Shown: piece after piece, positions 36,378-48,303 of the stretch
How the letters are laid out: every line of letters begins with the position of its first letter
Position numbering within the stretch: position 1 is the first letter of the stretch
NCBI RefSeq assembly: GCF_905220415.1
Contig: NC_059537.1
Span: 8,253,622 to 8,317,621 of the forward strand
DNA from: Colias croceus
Taxonomy: Eukaryota > Arthropoda > Insecta > Lepidoptera > Pieridae
Length of the DNA: 64,000 bases
Direction: 5' to 3'
Notes under the pieces: model-generated
The model's input: the letters and a program-made list of their open reading frames with translations, nothing else
Databases searched by the model: none
What the model was told of the DNA's origin: nothing
Program-made: the position numbers and the translations under genes

Positions 36378-36565
36378 ATAATTCTAATTATCTTCCCGAG
36401 AAAAATTAATTTCATTACTGTACAACTTTGTTCAGTACTTTAATGAAGCTTTTTAAATTATCTCTTGGTCAGCGCCATCTAACGGAAATAATTTTCAAAG
36501 TGAAAAAAAAAACTGTTAAATAAAGTTGAACAGTGATAAAATTCGTTTTCCGGGAAGATGAAAAT
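36378..36565. repeat. Small inverted-repeat element
   Basis: ATCTTCCCG... near 36390 and ...CGGGAAGAT near 36550 are inverted copies of about 50 bp around a loop that includes AGCGCCATCTAACGG. Confidence 0.45.
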
Positions 36566-36571
36566 TTAAAC

Positions 36572-37157
36572 TTAGTTCAGGATACATCGCCCATTTTTGC
36601 AAGTGACTACTATCTAGCTGATTTTCCGTTTGTAGCTTTATTTTGATGAGACACCGAATAATTTCGTTTACGAAACTCTCGATTGTGGTTAGTGGTAGCT
36701 AACAGAGATAACAAGGATAAAATTTTTTGATTTGATGGTTCTCAAATATTTATTACGCAATTTGTAGGACAATATGTCTGTTGAATTATATAAACATTAA
36801 TTAAGTGAAAACAAAAAAATCAGCTTGTTAGTGTTGGTCATCATTTATGATGACCTCGTTATCGATACACTTTGGAAAGGGGGACTCTTTGAACAAACCA
36901 TAGATTTTGTAGGACAAATATTTTTTCGAATAATTTAGGTAATTATCTTGAGATTGAACAAAAAGAAAATATTCAGTTAGTAATAAATATTTGAGAACCA
37001 TCAAATCAAAAATTTTTATCCTTGTTATCTCTGTTAGCTACCACAATCGAGACTTTCGTACACGAAATTATTGGGCGTCTCATCAAAATAAAGCTACAAA
37101 CGGAAAATTAGCTTGATAGTAGTCACTTGCAAAAATGGGCGATGTATCCTGAACTAA
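36572..37157. mobile_element. Palindromic MITE-like element (586 bp)
   Basis: Ends TTAGTTCAGGATACATCGCC and its inverted copy ending CCTGAACTAA. The arms are about 190 bp and diverged by a few percent. The centre holds a small hairpin GGTCATCAT-TT-ATGATGACC (about 36837-36856). No coding sequence. Confidence 0.6.
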
Positions 37158-37376
37158 CTGTTATATGATAATAAGAAAATATGATGAACCCCATCACATC
37201 AAAAGCTGTCAGCGACAAAAAAATTGTATACATTTGCTTCCAATTCTCCTTAAGGCATTTACAGTTATTTTTATTTTGAAGTCAGTTTTTTAATATTACT
37301 TGTTTAACTATATGACTAGAAGCTACTTTCTGTATTTTAGATGCCATTATCAGGAGCGGAGAGATAAAAACGGTAT

Positions 37377-39075
37377 ATGGAACGCTTAAAACTAGAAAAC
37401 CCCTTGAAGTTTGAAGAAAAGAGAAAAGCACATTTAGAAAAAGTGAAACAACGCAACATCAAAATATCAGACTTATCTGAGGAAGAGAAACTCATTCAAA
37501 GATTAAAATGGCGCGATGCGAATAAGAAGAAGCTTAGAAAAGATGAAAAGACACAAAAAGAGAAAGAGGAAAAGCTGAAACAAATAAGAGAAAAACGAGC
37601 AGCCGCAGAAAATGTCAAGCTGAAAAAGAATAACAAACTATTAGAATCAAAAATAGAGCAGCTCAACAGAAAGATAAACTGTCTCAAAAAAAAATTATAT
37701 CGGACCAAGAAAAATCTTCATCAGTTAAAAGACCAGATAAATAGTGAAAATTCTGTTGTGTGTATTTCAGAAGACACACAAGATCTCAAAATATGGCAAT
37801 AACTCCAAACAGCAAAACAAATTCTTTCATTGATTCTTTAAGTGAGACTGTCTCGGATGACGATAGGAATATAATTAAAAGGAAGGTTTTTGAATTGAAC
37901 GTTTTGTCAGAATCACTGAAATCCGAATATGGCAAAGCCGAAACAAACGACACTAAAAGAAAATTTAAAAGGATTGTGAACAATGATATAACTCAAAAAT
38001 ATCAGATGAAAACAAATCTGACACAGAAATTAGGTCTCAAGGGTAGGGTCAGAATAAAGCAATCTCAGAAACAGCCTTCAGAGGTAAAACATCAGGACAT
38101 TCAGAATTTCTTCTTGCGTGATGATGTAAGCCGTTCCACGGCAGGAAAAAAGGAAACGAAAATTTTAAAAAAAGTGAAAGTACAAAAACGTTTCTTGAAT
38201 GACACTCTGGACAATCTTTACGAAACTAAATAAGGTAAGGCATCCCGGACAACATTCGGGCGATACAAGCCATTTTATGTAAGAACCCCAAACGCAAATG
38301 ACAGAGACACCTGTCTTTGTAAAAAGCACACAAATTTAAAAATGAAAGCAGAAAAACTAAAAATTTTAGGGGTAATCAAAACCACCAGCTATTCTGAGCT
38401 GATTGATGAAATTACTTGCGACAAAAACTCTAAAATTTGCATGTATTCGGAATGTACATCTTGTAAAGAAAAAACACCCACAATGGACACTAGCATTAAC
38501 AATCAAAAAGAAACATCCTGGTACAAATGGGTCTTGAAAAGTCATGAATACAGTAAGCACCAACCAGGATCCTCAAAAAGTACCCAACAGATGTGATCAT
38601 TTTGTGATCAAAAAAATACACGAAAGATCTGATCACTGGATCTGTAGAAATGCTGGTTGAAGAATTCGTTAATGAACTACATGCTTTTAAAAAACACTAT
38701 TTTAATGTGGGTATCCAAGAATCAGCTTTCAAAATGTGTAGGGAAACAATAAAAGAAGACGAAATAGTGTTGATTTGCGACTTTTCAGAAAACTATGCTT
38801 GTAAGATGTCAGAGGAGATACAATCCGCACATTTTGGAGCCAGCAAAAATCAATTCACGTTACAGACAGGAGTTATTTACACAAAAGCACATGAGCCACA
38901 ATCGTTTTGCACAATATCTCCATCGAACTTTCATGATCCAGGAGCAATATGGGCTCATTTGAAGCCAGCAATTGACCTTGCATAGAACCTATGCCCGTCA
39001 GCAAGAGTGCTTCATATATGGTCAGACGGACCAACCACTCAATACAGACAAAAGAAAAACTTTTACTTATTCAAC
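37377..39075 (+). pseudogene. Decayed transposase-like gene of unnamed family
   Basis: Frames at 37377-37802, 37760-38233, 38250-38596 and 38650-38985 align as one broken protein: a long basic coiled coil (residues 1-140), a middle with TFGRYKPFYVRTPNANDRDT, a Cys-rich part (CMYSECTSC), then LICDFSENYACKMSEEIQSA and a QYRQKKNFYLFNKL end. CDFSEN followed by EIQ..H fits an RNase H-like transposase core known from insect genomes. I cannot name the superfamily. Frameshifts and stops show it is dead. Confidence 0.6.
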
Positions 39076-39436
39076 AAACTGAAATATAAATTGACTTGTC
39101 TTTTATTTTGAAATATTTTCAGTTTTTCAGTGATTTTAACCTCCAGTTTCCCATCAAAAGTAACCTTTGTCACTTCCTTCTCAAGTTTAGCTCAAGATTT
39201 ATATAGGAATTCAAATATTTAAAAATGTTCAAAATATCCAAAATGATAGCTAATATAGTGTAAATCATAATAAATAGCAAGTAAAATATAAATAGTTAAA
39301 TAAGGAGATGTGAAAAAGTTTTTTGTTTCTACTGCAAAGCTAATTTGACAAAAGGTGGTTTTTTAAATAATGTCTTCAATTTTATAATTTGATCCATTAA
39401 TTTCAGTCAATTGAATACTCAGGGCGTTTTATAAAA

Positions 39437-39546
39437 ATGCCACCGAAAAAACGGTTTATAACTTGCGAAATCTGTGGTGATCGAGCCAGTCGCAGTGGTT
39501 GCGAAAAAGGGATGTTCATGGCTAAATTCCCTAGGGATGAGGCCCG
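39437..39546 (+). pseudogene. THAP zinc-finger exon, probably of a P-element-like gene
   Basis: ATG at 39437 gives MPPKKRFITCEICGDRASRS and then MFMAKFPRDEAR before a GTAAGC donor. The C..C pair and FP.D spacing are those of the start of a THAP DNA-binding domain. The exon that should supply the remaining Cys/His is not seen. P-element-type catalytic sequence resumes at 43446 after a 3.7-kb pogo-like insertion, so this is likely the 5' exon of that gene. Confidence 0.55.
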
Positions 39547-40451
39547 GTAAGCATTGTATTAGATATTTCTAGTCATATATGTGAATATAATGGAGTATTC
39601 TAAGCGAAAAACGAATGTAATCTGGTACCTATTTAAATTTTCATTATATTGTGTACCGTCAGATCTGGCAACTTTGCCAAGGGTTAGTAGCTTTGCCACC
39701 CATAGAGTACCAACATTTAACCCTTAATACCGAAGACAACACATTTTTTTTGACGGTGTGACTATGTTTAGGGTAAAATGTGGTAAATATTTGGCAACAC
39801 CAAATATGGCAACACCGGAGCTTCCGCATCGGTCTCATTTTAGTTCGAAAACTGACACTAGCGTAACCTACAAATTTTGTGCCCCGAAACTTTAATAATT
39901 TTGGACGCTTAATTCAGGTTCCACGGTAAGTAAATTTCAATATTTTGTTAGTCCTATGTTAAAGAATGGATTTATTTAAGTAGAAATACTGTATTTTTCG
40001 AATTACGTCTCAAAATTTTGATGGCAGACCATGTTGGCGAATAAAGGTGGGCAACTTTGCCATATTTTGTATAGACTAAGGGTTGTCACTTTTCAAAAAC
40101 TAAAATTATAATGAGAAGTAGGTACCTACTTTTTTTAAAGCCATGTTTTATTGGTTAGTGAGTAAATTTAAATAGTCCATAGAAAGCATGAAGAATGTTA
40201 CATATGAATTTATAATGGAGGTATTAAAAATATTTTTTATGTATACTAAACCTCTTAAAACAATTCAAAATTAGGCGCATCGTGGAGACCTATGTCTAGC
40301 AGTTTGTTAGGTAATAATAATGGTAAAGTTAGTGTACCCAGTTTTGTTTTTGTAAATGACCTAGGAGTGTAATGTTGGTTTTCAACATTTCTCGGTTATC
40401 AGGTCTTCAGCATTTTGAAGAAAAAAAATTGTTTGTTTCGCTTTTCAGAAA

Positions 40452-42495
40452 ATGGGTCGCCGTAGTCGACGAAAATTGGGATCGAGGCACTACAAAAATT
40501 ATACCCCGGAAATGCTGCACTTAGCCGTTGATCTTGTTAGAAAAAAAGAATATATCATTGGAGGCCGAAAAAAGATTTCACATTCCTCGACGAACTATAG
40601 AAAACAAAGTTAAAGGACTCCATATGAAACTGCCCGGTGGCCAGTTGCGCCTAAGTGAAACCGAAGAAAAAGGCATCGTAGATGTGTTGATAGCTGCTGC
40701 AGATTTTGGATCACCACTGTTGCGGTTAGACTTACGTATACTGATCTTCGAATATTTAAACAAAAATCGTCGCGACGTTCTATTTTCAGCATAACATACA
40801 GTTTGCCTTTTTACCACCAAACTCTACACACATAACTCAACCTTTGGACGTAGCCTTCTTCGGCCCACTAAAAAAAGTCTGGCGAAAGATAATTACTCAA
40901 TACAAAATAGAAAACCCTTCTCAAGCGCAAATAAATAAAAATCACTTCCCAATATTATTAAAAGAACTACTAGATGGAATTCAAATTTCAAATAAGGAAA
41001 ATATAAAAGCGGGTTTTAGAGCTACGGGTATTGAACCATTCAATCCGCAAAAAGTTCTTAAAAAGTTACCTGACTACGAAGAGGAAATAAAATATAAAAT
41101 AGACACAGCGCTGCTAGATTACCTGAAAAAAACCAAAGCTCCTAACCCCATTAAAAGAACAGTGCCGAATAAAAAATTAAAAGTGGAACCTGGAAGCTCG
41201 ATTTCGTCAAAAGACGCAGAAGAACTCCTTACGAAACCAAAGAAATCGACTCAAAAGTCAACTGAACCAAAAAAAGATCTCAACCAAAGACAGTGACTAT
41301 AAAGTCAACCGAACCAAAAACAGATCAACCAAAGACATTGACTATAAAGTCAAATAAACAAAAATCGGACCAACCAAAGACTTCAGGAAAGCGAGTTACA
41401 ATTTTATCAGACATACGAATCTCTCCACTAAACCAAGCTTATCTTGATATTAAACAATTTTTTTTAAATCAAGTGATGAGTGTACATCACTTGATTTAAA
41501 AAAATTGATATAAAATCTTATCTTACTCTGAAGAAGAAAGACGCTGAAAACATAAATCCGTGGGATAATCCCGAGCCATCCCCACTTCTGGGACTCAAAA
41601 AGTAACTAAACAGAAACTTCCAAACAAAAAGCAAATGCCGACAAAGAAACAGAAACTTGAATATGACAGTGACGTGGAAAACGACGATGATTACTGACTA
41701 CGTGACACATCCGATGAAGAGTCAATCATGTCTGAACATGAAGATATGGCTTTACTAAACATTTAAAAAAATAATTCGATGTATGATGCTGATAACTATT
41801 TTAACGAAACTATGCCTGATATAGAAAATGTAGGACTTTATGTTGATTTAGAAACGTAAGAAAACAAGGGGATTGATTTACATGAAAGACAGAACGAACC
41901 TGAGAAAAAGAGACTGAAAGTAGAAAGACTGATTACGATATTGACAACACGATGAATAAAGTTGCAAAACAAATCACATACTCGAAAAAGTCTGATAATG
42001 AAAGAATGATCTCAAATATCGACAACATTGAAACAAAAAAACATTGAAACAACACAAACAAATTTACACAGGAAAAGGAAACACATGATACGGAAAAGTT
42101 CAATAAGGAGGTTGTAAAAGAAGATTTGAACTTGGAGCATAAAGAAAGTAGAAACATTAATTGCGATGATGAAAACAATGAATCTGTGATCTCAGAAGAG
42201 TCAGGAAAGAAACAACATAGAATTTATGAAAACGAAAGCGTTTTAATTAGGTACTATAATCGTAATAACTGGAAATATTATGTCGGTTTTGTAGAAAAGG
42301 TGGATATTCAAGAAGAAGATACATATTATTCGATTCTCTTTTTGAAAACTTAAAAAACCTAATTTAAAATTTATTACTTGCAAAAGAGATCGTGATGTCG
42401 TACCCTCTTCTTGTGTTGAGAAAAAACTGAAATTACATTCGGTGAAGGAAAACCACGAATATGTCATTGATGATTGTGATATGGATTACTTTTAA
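40452..42495 (+). pseudogene. Degenerate pogo/Tigger-type transposase
   Basis: N-terminus MGRRSRRKLGSRHYKNYTPE with a psq-type helix-turn-helix (FHIPRRTIENKVKG). After a gap where the central DDE core should be, the C-terminal part reads FAFLPPNSTHITQPLDVAFF and then FGPLKKVWRK, the conserved DDE_1 end. Basic repeats (PKTLTIKSNK) follow, then a final domain NESVLIRYYNRNNWKYYVGF ending DMDYF. Frameshifts, stops, a missing core and a snap-back palindrome at 41455-41507 rule out activity. Confidence 0.8.
41455..41507. repeat. Near-perfect 23-24-bp palindrome
   Basis: Arms CAATTTTTTTTAAATCAAG with GTGATG, and the inverted copy, around the loop AGTGTA. It puts a stop in the pogo C-terminal frame. 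Confidence 0.8.
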
Positions 42496-43074
42496 ATTTG
42501 ATTTACTTTTTAATTGACCTTGAAGGATTATAGAGCCTGGTTTATTATTTATGATATTAACAAGAACAATTTTATTTCGTTTCTTTAATAATTGCAATAA
42601 GCTAAGCTAAGTACCTATCCGCACGAGGTAGCCTGGAAAATAGGCTGTTTTATTTTTATAAGTTTTAATTTTTTTACAATAAATGTCTCGTTAAGTTGCT
42701 AGTACCAATTTTATGCTTTGTTTAAATTTTTGATTCATTTTTATTTTATGATTCGTTTGATTTTATAATTCGTTTTGATTACCTTTATTAAATATTCTAT
42801 CTTATAGGTACTTACCTAAGTAAATATTATAAATATACTACTTGCTTAGTAAAAATGAAATTTTATTTTTCTCCATTGTCCCAACCCTGATGCCATTGTC
42901 TGACTTACTATGAAATATTATGAAATGGATGGACAACTTTGCCATTGTCAATGTAGATTATTTCATAACCATAATATTGCATATTATATCATATTCTTTG
43001 TGTTGTATACCAAATTATTAAAAAGTGTCTCATAGATACTAATTGAAACTTTTATCATTTTTACAACAAATTCC

Positions 43075-43128
43075 AAATTGGCAATCTTGCCACATGCTAC
43101 CCGTAGCATGTGGCAAGATTGCCAATTT
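43075..43128. repeat. Perfect 26-bp palindrome
   Basis: AAATTGGCAATCTTGCCACA then TGCTAC, a 2-base loop CC, and the exact reverse complement. It lies in the right subterminal region of the pogo-like element. Confidence 0.85.
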
Positions 43129-43445
43129 TGTCTTTGCCACTTTCATTTAAGACTGCTGATCTTCTTATTATTGATTTAATGAAAAAATAAAAACATTGAT
43201 ATGAAGGTAATCTTTGATATTTATTCTGTATATATTTCATGCAATAATGGTCTGAAATATTTATTTTCTGGTCTAAAAATTTTGAGAACTTTCTATCTCT
43301 ATTGAATAATGGAAAGTTGCCAGATCTGACGGTACTAGTGATGCGACGTAACTATCAATAATTACGAGGATCGGGGGCAAAATTCTTTTGAGTATTTTAG
43401 ACATTTACAACATTTAATGGAATTACTAAGCGTGGTGGCAATGGA

Positions 43446-44790
43446 ACTACCATAGGGTGTGCGCTTTGCTCTTCGATGAAATAGCTTTGAAGAAGCGTCT
43501 AATCTTCAATTCCAGAGAGCCTAGAGAAGAGAATAGAATACGCTATCGATAGAAATTGACATAAGCGTACGATGTTTTGCCTAAGGATTCGGTCACCCTA
43601 CCAACGACAATGACGACCACGAACAAAATTTTCAACCAGTCGCAATTAAATAAAATTGTGCAAAACACAATTAAAATGACATTTAAGAATTTCCTGTCGT
43701 GTTGGTATTTGGAAACATTTTTTTTTGAGATCAATGAATAAACAAACAGGTTTTTCATAGAAACGGTGGCTCCTAGAAAAAAATGTATTTAACATTTTTT
43801 ATAGATAATTAGATGATCTACAATTTTGGTTCAGGTGATTGTATGATAAACTTATCGTCTCAGCGAAAATAGCAAAAAAACCCTATTTTTTTATTAATTG
43901 ACCTCGAAATTTTTTTATTTCCGAGTACTAGAATGACGAGAGATTTAAATATTGATTTTGAACAAATTTCGGCAAGATTGGAATTTTGGTCGTGGTCGTC
44001 TTCGTCGTTGGTAGTGTGACCGAACCATTACCAAAATGTCATGAGCTTATGTCAATAATTAGCGTTAGCAGTTTCTATTCCATGGCGTTACGTACGTTTG
44101 TCTAAAGGCCCAGGACGGATAAAGTAGTGGAGTTTGTAGACCTAGGCGAAAATCAGTACAGATCTTCAGAAACAGCTGATCATGCTTTAGTTTTTATGCT
44201 TCAAGGTCTCCATAAAAAACTAAAGCAACCAATAGCGTACTATTTCGTGAAAGGGACTATCTCACCGCAAAGCCTCGCTGTTCTTATCAAAGATATTATC
44301 AATCAAGGGCCCACAAATATTGGCAGTTTAAATTTACTAAAGGATTGGTGTGGCATTCCAGCAACGTCCAACTATTTCATGGTAGATGATGAGAAAATTT
44401 TTAAAATGTTTGACATTCCTAATCTTTTTAAATATTTGCGAAACAATTTTCATAGTGGGGGAGTAATAGAATATGACGGGGAAAAAGGGCAGTAGTCTCA
44501 TCTGCAACAGGCGGCAGAAAAAAAATACAAGCACTCTACATTTTCAAAAATTAACAGCCCTTCACGTTAATCCTACATTTAAATCTAAAATGAAGGTCAA
44601 GCTGGCAGCTCAAGCGCTAAGTAACACCGTCGCTGCTATCTTAAAACTCATGGCCGAGAAGTTCCGCGGCGATGACGTGAAATCTCAAGAAGTTTTAGAG
44701 ACTGCACAAATTGTAGAAGACCTTGATCGGCTTTTTGATTGCACCAATGGTCCCTCATCCAAAAAAGACATAAAAAGCATCAAAGAGTAA
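43446..44790 (+). pseudogene. P-element-like (THAP9-type) transposase remnant
   Basis: The first block reads VCALLFDEIALKKRLIFNSR (from about 43460). After an inverted-repeat insert (43531-44080) it resumes VEFVDLGENQYRSSETADHA (44127) and LVFMLQGLHKKLKQPIAYYF, then GPTNIGSLNLLKDW, and after a frameshift LTALHVNPTFKSKMKVKLAA to 44790. These are the catalytic-region signatures of P-element transposases. A segment before GPTN is deleted. With the THAP exon at 39437 this forms one broken gene. Confidence 0.75.
43531..44080. mobile_element. MITE inserted in the P-element-like remnant
   Basis: Inverted ends of about 80 bp: GAATAGAA..TTGACATAAGC..TTCGGTCAC.CTACCAACGAC on the left and its complement on the right. 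The target duplication is unclear. Confidence 0.6.
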
Positions 44791-44938
44791 ATGTTTCCAA
44801 AAAATCAAATCATGTTGGTTTGTGGAGACATTAAAAAAAAATTATGAGTATATAAGCTGCAATTAAAAAAAAGATAGCTTTCTACGACTAAATAACGTAA
44901 GATGCACCCAGGGATAAACTGCGAGAACATCCATCGAA

Positions 44939-45215
44939 CAGCTCACGTGGTTTCACCAAGATGGCGCCACGCCGCATACTGCAAGAACCACCATGAGTCT
45001 CCTTCGCGAAGAATTCCCCGGAAAATTAATAAGCCGATTTGGAGACATCTCATGGCCACCCAGATCGCCAGATCTTACCCCATTAGATTTTTTTCTATGG
45101 GGATATTTAAAAGGAAAAGTATACGAAAGTAACCCGACGAATCTATCGGATTAAAAAAAAAATATCGTGGGAGAAATGAACGCTATTCCTCGTCAACAAC
45201 TGAAGGTAAGTAAAA
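44939..45215 (+). pseudogene. Mariner-like transposase C-terminal fragment
   Basis: Reads WFHQDGATPHTARTTMSLLR then WPPRSPDLTPLDFFLWGYLK and a stop near 45152. The QDGATPHTA and SPDL.P.DFFLWG blocks are the second catalytic Asp and third acidic region of DDE_3/mariner-type enzymes. The N-terminal half is absent. Confidence 0.75.
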
Positions 45216-45356
45216 CTTTCTTTTTTGGGTTTTTTAAATTATTATCAATGGACATTGAATGATTTAAATTTTCAAATTTAACTATGTACAGTTGCATTAC
45301 TATTTCGTGTGTCATGATGTATTTAATAATTAATATTTCTTTGCTTTAGCGAAAAA

Positions 45357-46023
45357 ATGGACCCCCTATTGGAAGCGCGCGTGACCCAATGGCTGAACGA
45401 AGAATTAGAGGACAAGGAAGTGATCCAAAGTGACTCGGACGATGGGGAAGTATATGTACAACCAATGGAACAGGAAGATAGGAATCAGATGCAGGAAGCT
45501 GTAAGTGAAAATCATGCATCTGCATGCATGAAGATGACACGCCTCCTTCTGAACTTGTCCAAAACAATACACGTGATGACTTTTATGTGGAACACGCTGG
45601 AGTAAAACATGTCCTTCAGCAACCCGGGCAAGATCTCAAAACATCCGATTCAGACCTCCAGGGCCAAAAGGTGCCGCAAGAAACGCTGAAACACCGTTAT
45701 CTTGTTCTGAACTATTTTTTGATGAAAATATTTTCGAAATCCTAGTTAATTGCACGAATATTTACATTGATAAAATACAGAACCGATACCAGAGAGAAAA
45801 AGATGCAAATAGAACTGATTTGGTTGAAATGAAGGCATTTATTGGATTGTTGCTCGACATTGAAGTCTCACGTTCGGGCCGGCGTAATCTCAATGATGAG
45901 CTCGAAATCGGTCGAAAAAAAAATGGTGTAAGCGATGTGCCAGATGGATTTTTCCTGATCACTAAGTTGTGGTCTGTATTGAATGTCGGGATGATGGCCA
46001 ATAAGTCGATCATCGCTTATTAG
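45357..46023 (+). pseudogene. piggyBac-like transposase N-terminal remnant
   Basis: ATG at 45357; acidic start DSDDGEVYVQP, a frameshift, then YIDKIQNRYQREKDANRTDL and EMKAFIGLLLDIEVSRSGRR, the dimerisation/insertion-domain signature of piggyBac enzymes. It stops before the DDD catalytic core. No TTAA-flanked ends were located. Confidence 0.7.
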
Positions 46024-46231
46024 AAGTTCTTTTTTTTTGAGCTGATCTCCAACTTGCCAAAAATGTTGATTATTTTCTTGATCTCATAATTTGATCCTAA
46101 TTTGAATTATATGCTTTTATAATTTTATTTTTTTCTATAATTATTTGTTACAATAATTAAAAGTTTAATATTACTGAGTATTATCATTTTAGGACCACCC
46201 GTTTTTTTAATATTTCAAATACAGTTTTCTA

Positions 46232-46596
46232 CTATGGTAGAGCACGCGAGCAACCATGTAAAAAAAAAGGGCGCGTGCGCTGTAGTGTTAACCGCGAGTC
46301 ATGAAACCGTAAGAAAGGTGTTGCGTAAAATTGGTTTTCGATACAAGATAACGCAATCGAACAGAAAAGTTCTTATTGAACGCTTCTCGGTCCTATCATT
46401 GAGATTTGAATGTCATAGAAATGTTCTGGAGTTCGATGAAACGTTCTGTTGCTGAACATAACATTGGAACGTCAGATGCTGAAATGCCGCGGTTAATCGC
46501 AGAAGCATTTAATGAAATAACAACTGCAGAGAATGGCATAAACGCTGTGCCCATGTAAAGAACATTGAAAATGAATATCTGAAAAAAGATTCTTAG
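46232..46596 (+). pseudogene. DDE-type transposase fragment
   Basis: Reads SHETVRKVLRKIGFRYKITQ and SNRKVLIER, then after a large deletion EWHKRCAHVKNIENEYLKKD with a stop at 46594-46596. This pattern occurs in a widespread insect Tc1/mariner-like family; its central DDE region is gone. Confidence 0.6.
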
Positions 46597-46599
46597 ATT

Positions 46600-47155
46600 T
46601 TAAAGATTTGGTTAATTACCCATTTTCACAGACTTTTCATACGAAATATTTTGTGTAAATAAAAAGTTACTTATTAATTGGTATTTGTATCATCTTTACC
46701 TAACAGCTGGTGTTGCCTGTATTATGCTTTTTTATTGAATTTTTTCCTAAAAGTATGTACAGAATATAAAACGGAACGGAATCTTAACGACTTTAAAACA
46801 ATATAACTCATTTTACTGAGAAATACTTTTTTTTATAATTATTTATTCATAACCATGGATACAAGTCCTTCAGTCGTAATCACTGAGAATTAATACTGTA
46901 TAGGTAAAGTTGCCATATTTTTGGCTTCTTTACCTAAATCATATTTCAGGTGTTATCTTAGTGGATTTAAAAAGCAAAGATGCAAAGAATAAAATAAACA
47001 ACTAAACCGGAATGCTTTATTCATCGATTAATATACCTATTAATATATTATATCTATAAGATTTATATCTCAATCCTAAATTGTTTTCGATTTATGACGT
47101 TTTTCCTTCAAAATTATGGTAAAGATGCCACAGTTGATGGAATAAGTTTATAGAA
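46600..47155. other. Intergenic, no gene seen
   Basis: AT-rich, nothing recognised. Confidence 0.35.
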
Positions 47156-47325
47156 TCTAATATATAAAAATCAATGCCACTTTTCGTTGTAATTCCATAA
47201 CTCGAGAACGGCTGAACCGATTTCGATAATTCTTTTTTTATTATATTCCTTGAAGTACGAGGATGGTTCTTATGTAGAGAAAACGTTAATATGTACCACG
47301 GGCGAAGCCGGGGCGGACCGCTAGT
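47156..47325 (+). mobile_element. Helitron-like element
   Basis: TCTAATATATAAAAATC start, end ACGGGCGAAGCCGGGGCGGA then CCGCTAGT. Close relative of 3684-3856; the 5' half of a third relative lies at 48785-48870. Confidence 0.65.
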
Positions 47326-48303
47326 TAAGTATATATTATTATTATATACTATTCGATTTTTGTTTTGCAGTAGATTTTTATAATTTAAATAGACGGTCAT
47401 AACTATATATTATGATGATTGAATAAATGCATTTTAAATGACTAAGATCTATTTCAATCAGAATTATCAATAACATAATATACTGTAGGTAGGTATAGTG
47501 TAAAATTGGGGCAATATAACTTTGGCATAATTCTTACAAAATTATTTATAAGTACAAATTTGAGATTGACGATTATTAGTTTCACAATTAGTGTCAGAAT
47601 ATGCAAATTCAAAATAAAAAAGAGCGTGTGTGCCGAGCACATTTGTCAGAAGTGCAACTTCTTTGGCAAGATTCATAGATACCTACCAAAATCGTTGACT
47701 TAGTCTATCACGTGACGGTATTGCCATGATGCGACCTTGAATTTTTACTCTCAACGCGCCTTAAGAAGTTTCACTTCATAAACAGTAATAATACATATTA
47801 TAATGCAGAAAATTTTAACATCATTTACAAAACACACATGCAGTAATAGAATTTGGTTTCAAAAAAATTCATTAGAGGTATTTGTTTAAAAATCTACTTA
47901 ACTCATTAATAAAAAATACATTAAAAACTTCAATAGATATCCACTGTTATTTTAAACGACAAAACTTTTAATAGTATGTGTTGTATAAATGTATGAAAAA
48001 AAACAGGAGGAATTGCATTCAATATTAGTACTGATAAAACAAAGTCTTAGACCAACTATCCCAAGGATATAATATAAGAAATATATTTATAATTCATATA
48101 CTTTAGCCTATAATTATTATACCATGCTTGGGGGATCTATTCTGAAGTTATAATTTTGTGTGTTTAAAACAGAACTACATTTCAGATCATTATATATTAT
48201 GCCAGCTAATTAATTATTACATTATATGACATGATCATAAGATAGTTAGTCTGTCGATATTAAGTTTTTAATATCATAAAGGACGAGATACCAAGCAGGC
48301 TGC
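47326..48303. other. Intergenic / guanylate kinase 3' UTR
   Basis: The right part should be the minus-strand 3' UTR of guanylate kinase. No other gene is seen. Confidence 0.35.

Larger units (their letters stand above)
39656..43332 (+). mobile_element. Pogo-like DNA transposon (3677 bp), decayed
   Basis: Inverted ends CCGTCAGATCTGGCAACTTT at 39656 and its complement ending at 43332 lie between TA dinucleotides (39654-39655 and 43333-43334). GGCAACTTTGCCA-like words recur near both ends (about 39671, 39805, 40049, 42930 and 43077-43130). It carries a broken pogo transposase. Confidence 0.85.
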
